Of a stretch of DNA of 64,000 bases, positions 61,499 through 64,000 are shown in pieces. Source of the DNA: Achromobacter xylosoxidans (GTDB lineage Bacteria; Pseudomonadota; Gammaproteobacteria; Burkholderiales; Burkholderiaceae_B). The stretch's first letter is position 1, and each line of letters begins with the position of its first letter. Under the pieces are notes generated by a model. It was given only the letters and a program-made list of their open reading frames with translations. It was not told the DNA's origin and searched no databases. The translations under genes and the position numbers were made by a program. The stretch covers positions 62,001-126,000 of the forward strand of contig NZ_MTLG01000054.1 of the NCBI RefSeq assembly GCF_002192695.1, given 5' to 3'.

Positions 61499-61858
61499 TC
61501 AGGCTGGGCCTTGGCCCAGCATCGATACCAATGACTGTTTCAGGCGTGCCGAAAAAATGGGTACCGTATGGGATACCCCATCGCGGTCCACGCCCTCTTT
61601 GAGTTCGACCGATTGGCCGAGAAAAATATCCGGCGCGGCGCCGATTTCGTTGTAGCGAGCCAGCAATTCGTTCACGTTCTGCTGCGCGTCGGCCAGCGTG
61701 CTGCTTTCAGCCAGCTTGCCGGCGGTATGCGCCTGCAAAATGCGATGGAGATCGTCGATGAAGAGCGCCAAGGCTGCCTGGCCGCGGCATTGCGGCTGTT
61801 CCCAGCCCCAGCCCTGGTGGGCCGAGCCGGCGTTTTGCGATGCGTGTTTCTTGGTCAT
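61499..61858 (-). CDS. Small hypothetical protein, first of a two-gene unit
   Basis: 119 residues from the ATG at 61858, which has AGGAT seven bases upstream. The N-terminal 25 residues are polar with Gly/Gln/Trp (GWGWEQPQCRGQ), then two predicted helices (ALALFIDDLHRILQAHTAGKL; ADAQQNVNELLARYNEIG) and a strand-rich C-terminus (IFLGQSVELKEGVDRDGV). No family recognised. It precedes the Nif11-like gene on the same strand. Confidence 0.55.
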   Translation of the reverse strand: MTKKHASQNAGSAHQGWGWEQPQCRGQAALALFIDDLHRILQAHTAGKLAESSTLADAQQNVNELLARYNEIGAAPDIFLGQSVELKEGVDRDGVSHTVPIFSARLKQSLVSMLGQGPA

Positions 61859-62037
61859 GTCCGCATCCTAATCGATTGGCGGCAATTGCGCGACAGGCGA
61901 ACGCAAGCCTTTTCAACGCTGTTTGATACTTGTTCCGGGCCTTGGGACGGGCCTGCCGGGGTGCATCCAGCCAATGCCCAAATGAGGGGCTTTGGGGTAT
62001 GCTGGCTTCACTTTCCAAGCCCAGACAGGAGATGTCT

Positions 62038-62169
62038 ATGAAGAACAAAGTCTTTCTCGCCATGTTGCTTTCGATCGCCGCGCTCTCGGCGGGTTGCAAC
62101 ACCGTCGCGGGGGCAGGCAAGGACATCCAGCGGGGCGGCGAGAAGATCGAGGGCGCTGCCACCAAGTAG
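62038..62169 (+). CDS. Entericidin-like small lipoprotein
   Basis: 43 residues: a signal MKNKVFLAMLLSIAALSAGC with lipobox LSAGC, and a 24-residue mature peptide NTVAGAGKDIQRGGEKIEGA that fits the EcnA/EcnB family. In E. coli these small cell-envelope lipoproteins act as an antidote/toxin pair; here only one is present. An AGGAG ribosome site lies six bases before the chosen ATG; the ATG at 62032 overlaps it. Confidence 0.85.
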   Translation: MKNKVFLAMLLSIAALSAGCNTVAGAGKDIQRGGEKIEGAATK

Positions 62170-62201
62170 CCCCCTTGTTCCATATGCCGTAATCCCGGCT
62201 C

Positions 62202-62246
62202 AAAAGCCGCGAGACATGCCCAGGCATCCCTCTCGCGGCTTTTTTG
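62202..62246 (+). terminator. Terminator after the entericidin-like gene
   Basis: AAAAGCCGCGAGA (62202-62214) pairs with TCTCGCGGCTTTT (62231-62243), with an inner ATGCC/GCAT hairpin in the loop and T residues to 62245. Confidence 0.85.
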
Positions 62247-62344
62247 TTGATGCGCGGGCAGGGGAGGCAGCAAGCGAGTGCGGCGTGGGCTCGCTTCTCT
62301 CGCTGGCATAATTCGGGGAGTTGAATTCGATCGTGGGAAGTGTC

Positions 62345-62776
62345 ATGCGCAAGTCTTTGTGGGTGGGAATGGCGTTCGCGGCCCTGTTGGCCGGCTGCGC
62401 GAGCAAAGGGGTCTACGAGTCCGATGCCGTCGTGACCGAGACCTTTACGGTCAATACCAACTATGAAGCGGCTTTCCGCCGGGCCGGCGAGTACGTGCGA
62501 ACCTGCCATATACAAGTGCAGCACGCCTACAACGTCGCCTATGCCTGGCGCCACGTGAAGGGCGAAAAGGGCGCGCCGGACGAAGTGCAGCTCTATAAGG
62601 TGACGGAGCCCGCCAAGGTGCTGGAACTGATTGCCGCTGAAAGCGCCAGTCCGTCGACGTCCAAGGTGACCATCACGGTGCTGGGCGAAGGGCGTTGGGA
62701 CGCGGCCGAAATCGCTGCCGCCCGCGCTTCCATCCAGAGCGCCACGCCGGTTTGCCGCAAGGGCGGCGAAGGCTGA
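62345..62776 (+). CDS. Lipoprotein of unknown function
   Basis: 143 residues: signal MRKSLWVGMAFAALLAGC with lipobox LAGC, then a domain with FTVNTNYEAAFRRAGEYVRTC (helix), QVQHAYNVAYAWRHV and KVTITVLGEGRWDAAEIAAAR. The two Cys of the mature part (RTCHIQ and PVCRKG) may pair. A GGAAG ribosome site precedes the ATG. It lies three bases before the next gene, so the two are probably one operon. The family is not recognised. Confidence 0.75.
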   Translation: MRKSLWVGMAFAALLAGCASKGVYESDAVVTETFTVNTNYEAAFRRAGEYVRTCHIQVQHAYNVAYAWRHVKGEKGAPDEVQLYKVTEPAKVLELIAAESASPSTSKVTITVLGEGRWDAAEIAAARASIQSATPVCRKGGEG

Positions 62777-62779
62777 TCC

Positions 62780-63193
62780 ATGGACGCCCGCGCCCAGCAG
62801 ATCCGCGCCAGCGGCCTGTCGTTCTCGCTGCTGGCGGGGGCGTTCCGCTTCCTGGGTTGGCTCAATGGCGGCGCGGCGCTGGTCCTGACGGGTTTTTCCC
62901 TGGGCGTGGTGGGCGGCGAGATCGCCGCGCCGGATCTGCAATTGCCGCTGGCCCTGCTGCTGGGCGGCCTGCTGGCCGCTTGCCTGGGAATACTGTTTGC
63001 CTACCTGGCGCAGGTCAGCCTGTTGCGCCAGGGATACACCGGGCATCTGACGCGCGCCCATTGGCCCGCGCAGCTCCTGGCCATGTTTTGCTATCTGATC
63101 AGCGCGCTCGCCTTCTGCGCCGCCTGCTGGCTGGCGGCTGGACAGGCGATCACGGATGCACCCCAGACGACAACGGCCTATGCCAGGCGGTAG
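62780..63193 (+). CDS. Small integral membrane protein of unknown function
   Basis: 137 residues with four predicted membrane segments (about 15-40, 50-72, 75-95 and 100-125), for example FRFLGWLNGGAALVLTGFSL and LLGGLLAACLGILFAYLAQV. No known domain. It starts three bases after the lipoprotein gene, suggesting the two act at the envelope together. Confidence 0.65.
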   Translation: MDARAQQIRASGLSFSLLAGAFRFLGWLNGGAALVLTGFSLGVVGGEIAAPDLQLPLALLLGGLLAACLGILFAYLAQVSLLRQGYTGHLTRAHWPAQLLAMFCYLISALAFCAACWLAAGQAITDAPQTTTAYARR

Positions 63194-63222
63194 TTGCGGG
63201 TAAACCCGTGTGCGCAAAAGTG

Positions 63223-63252
63223 TTGGACTTGAATTTACGTTGAGAATAATAT
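63223..63252 (+). promoter_or_regulatory. Candidate sigma70 promoter of pyrB
   Basis: TTGGAC at 63223-63228 and TAATAT at 63247-63252, 18-base spacing, in the gap 63194-63291 before pyrB. Confidence 0.55.
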
Positions 63253-63291
63253 GCGCACTGCGTATATAAATCTCCTGTTCGGGGCCCCGCC

Positions 63292-64000
63292 ATGACCATC
63301 TCCCAGCAAGCCTTCCTGCGCGACGCCATGCGGCGCCTGAATCTCACCCGCGACGTGTTCGCGACCCGCATCGGCGTCAAGCGCCGTGCGCTCGACACCT
63401 GGCTGCTGCCCGAGGGCTCGCAGGAATTCCGCGCCATGCCGGAAGTGGTGCAGCGCTTCGTCAGCGAAATCGTGCAGAACGGGGTGTTGCTGGAAAAATA
63501 TACGCAAAGCGTACAAGAAGGTCCGCTGCGTGACCGCATCTCGGTGGAAGGCAAGCCCCAGCTGCTGTCGGTGGACCAGTTCACGCGCGAATCGGTCGAG
63601 GACCTGTTCCGCGTGGCCGACATGATGCAGCCCATCGCCCGCCGCCAAAAGGTGTCCCGCGTGCTGGAAGGCGCGGTGCTGGGCAACCTGTTCTTCGAAG
63701 CCAGCACCCGTACCCGCGTCAGCTTCGGCTCCGCATTCTGCCGCCTGGGCGGCTCGGTCTGCGACACCACCGGCTTCACGTTCTCGTCCATGGCCAAGGG
63801 CGAATCGATCTACGACACCAGCCGCGTCATGAGCGGCTACGTCGACGCCATGGTCATCCGCCATCCGGACCAGGGTTCGGTTGCGGAATTCGCGCGAGCC
63901 ACCAACATCCCCGTGGTCAACGGCGGCGACGGTCCGGGCGAACACCCCAGCCAGGCCCTGCTGGACCTGTACACGATCCTGACCGAGTTCTCGCGCCTGG
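63292..64000 (+). CDS. pyrB: Aspartate carbamoyltransferase with N-terminal HTH-like extension (3' end cut off by window)
   Basis: Joins carbamoyl phosphate to aspartate, the first committed pyrimidine step. 236 codons are visible. The carbamoyl-phosphate motif FFEASTRTRVSFGSAF starts about residue 126, and the window ends in GDGPGEHPSQALLDLYTI, as expected for this family. The ATCase core begins near residue 88 (KPQLLSVDQFTRESVEDLF). The first ~65 residues (QQAFLRDAMRRLNLTRDVFA; GVKRRALDTWLLP) look like a lambda-type HTH, not found in the E. coli catalytic chain. The ATG at 63292 is the only sensible start. Confidence 0.92.
   Translation, partial: MTISQQAFLRDAMRRLNLTRDVFATRIGVKRRALDTWLLPEGSQEFRAMPEVVQRFVSEIVQNGVLLEKYTQSVQEGPLRDRISVEGKPQLLSVDQFTRESVEDLFRVADMMQPIARRQKVSRVLEGAVLGNLFFEASTRTRVSFGSAFCRLGGSVCDTTGFTFSSMAKGESIYDTSRVMSGYVDAMVIRHPDQGSVAEFARATNIPVVNGGDGPGEHPSQALLDLYTILTEFSRL

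Overview
This window reads as a GC-rich betaproteobacterial chromosome, most likely from the Alcaligenaceae (Achromobacter/Bordetella type). Reasons: strong G/C at third codon positions, two Bug/TctC-type periplasmic receptors, five LysR regulators, and the housekeeping blocks infB-rbfA-truB-typA, xseB-ispA-dxs and rpsF-priB-rpsR-rplI followed by dnaB. The genus is an inference; no rRNA is present. I saw no insertion sequence, phage gene, integrase or CRISPR array. Accessory functions sit as small regulator-plus-catabolic modules between core genes.

Layout. 1-5.7 kb: translation operon (infB, cut by the window edge, then rbfA, truB, typA) with a strong terminator. 5.7-7.1 kb: a tautomerase divergent from a LysR gene. 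7.1-12.7 kb: an aromatic module, LysR | catB-catA-MFS transporter-benD, without benABC or catC. 12.7-16.2 kb: LysR | Bug receptor-M20 amidohydrolase, then a tandem GC-rich repeat. 16.4-19.8 kb: LOG-family gene divergent from polA. 19.9-28.7 kb: ZIP transporter, dienelactone hydrolase, Na/Pi-PhoU protein, sdaA, htpX, DMT exporter, sulfurtransferase and a LysR. 28.8-37.6 kb: an MFS exporter, then a phosphonate cluster: PhnZ-like HD oxygenase, LysR, ABC ATPase, fused permease, phnX, binding protein and FAD oxidoreductase. 37.7-42.3 kb: Rieske oxygenase, acyltransferase, Bug receptor and IclR regulator. 42.4-51.6 kb: isoprenoid genes, folE2, a DUF817 membrane protein, the S6/S18/L9 operon, a kinase-like gene and dnaB. 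51.6-58.8 kb: BASS transporter, pdxA, lipoprotein, Lrp regulator, small unknowns, dedA, MocR regulator and a DUF2917 protein. 58.8-64 kb: initiator tRNA-Met, a flavoprotein, small unknown genes, two lipoproteins and the 5' part of pyrB.

How genes work together. catA and catB would take catechol to muconolactone; benD supplies catechol from the benzoate cis-diol, so the missing ring dioxygenase and catC must lie elsewhere. In the phosphonate cluster the ABC system would import 2-aminoethylphosphonate-type compounds, the FAD enzyme would make phosphonoacetaldehyde (no PhnW transaminase is present), PhnX would release phosphate, and the PhnZ-like enzyme offers a second, oxidative route.

Most worth a second look: the PhnW-less phosphonate cluster with a PhnZ homologue but no PhnY; a Rieske protein with two candidate CxxH half-sites; pyrB with an N-terminal HTH-like extension; a kinase-fold protein without the usual catalytic Asp overlapping dnaB; a duplicated DnaA-box-like element; and a two-gene unknown locus with a Nif11-like N-terminus.
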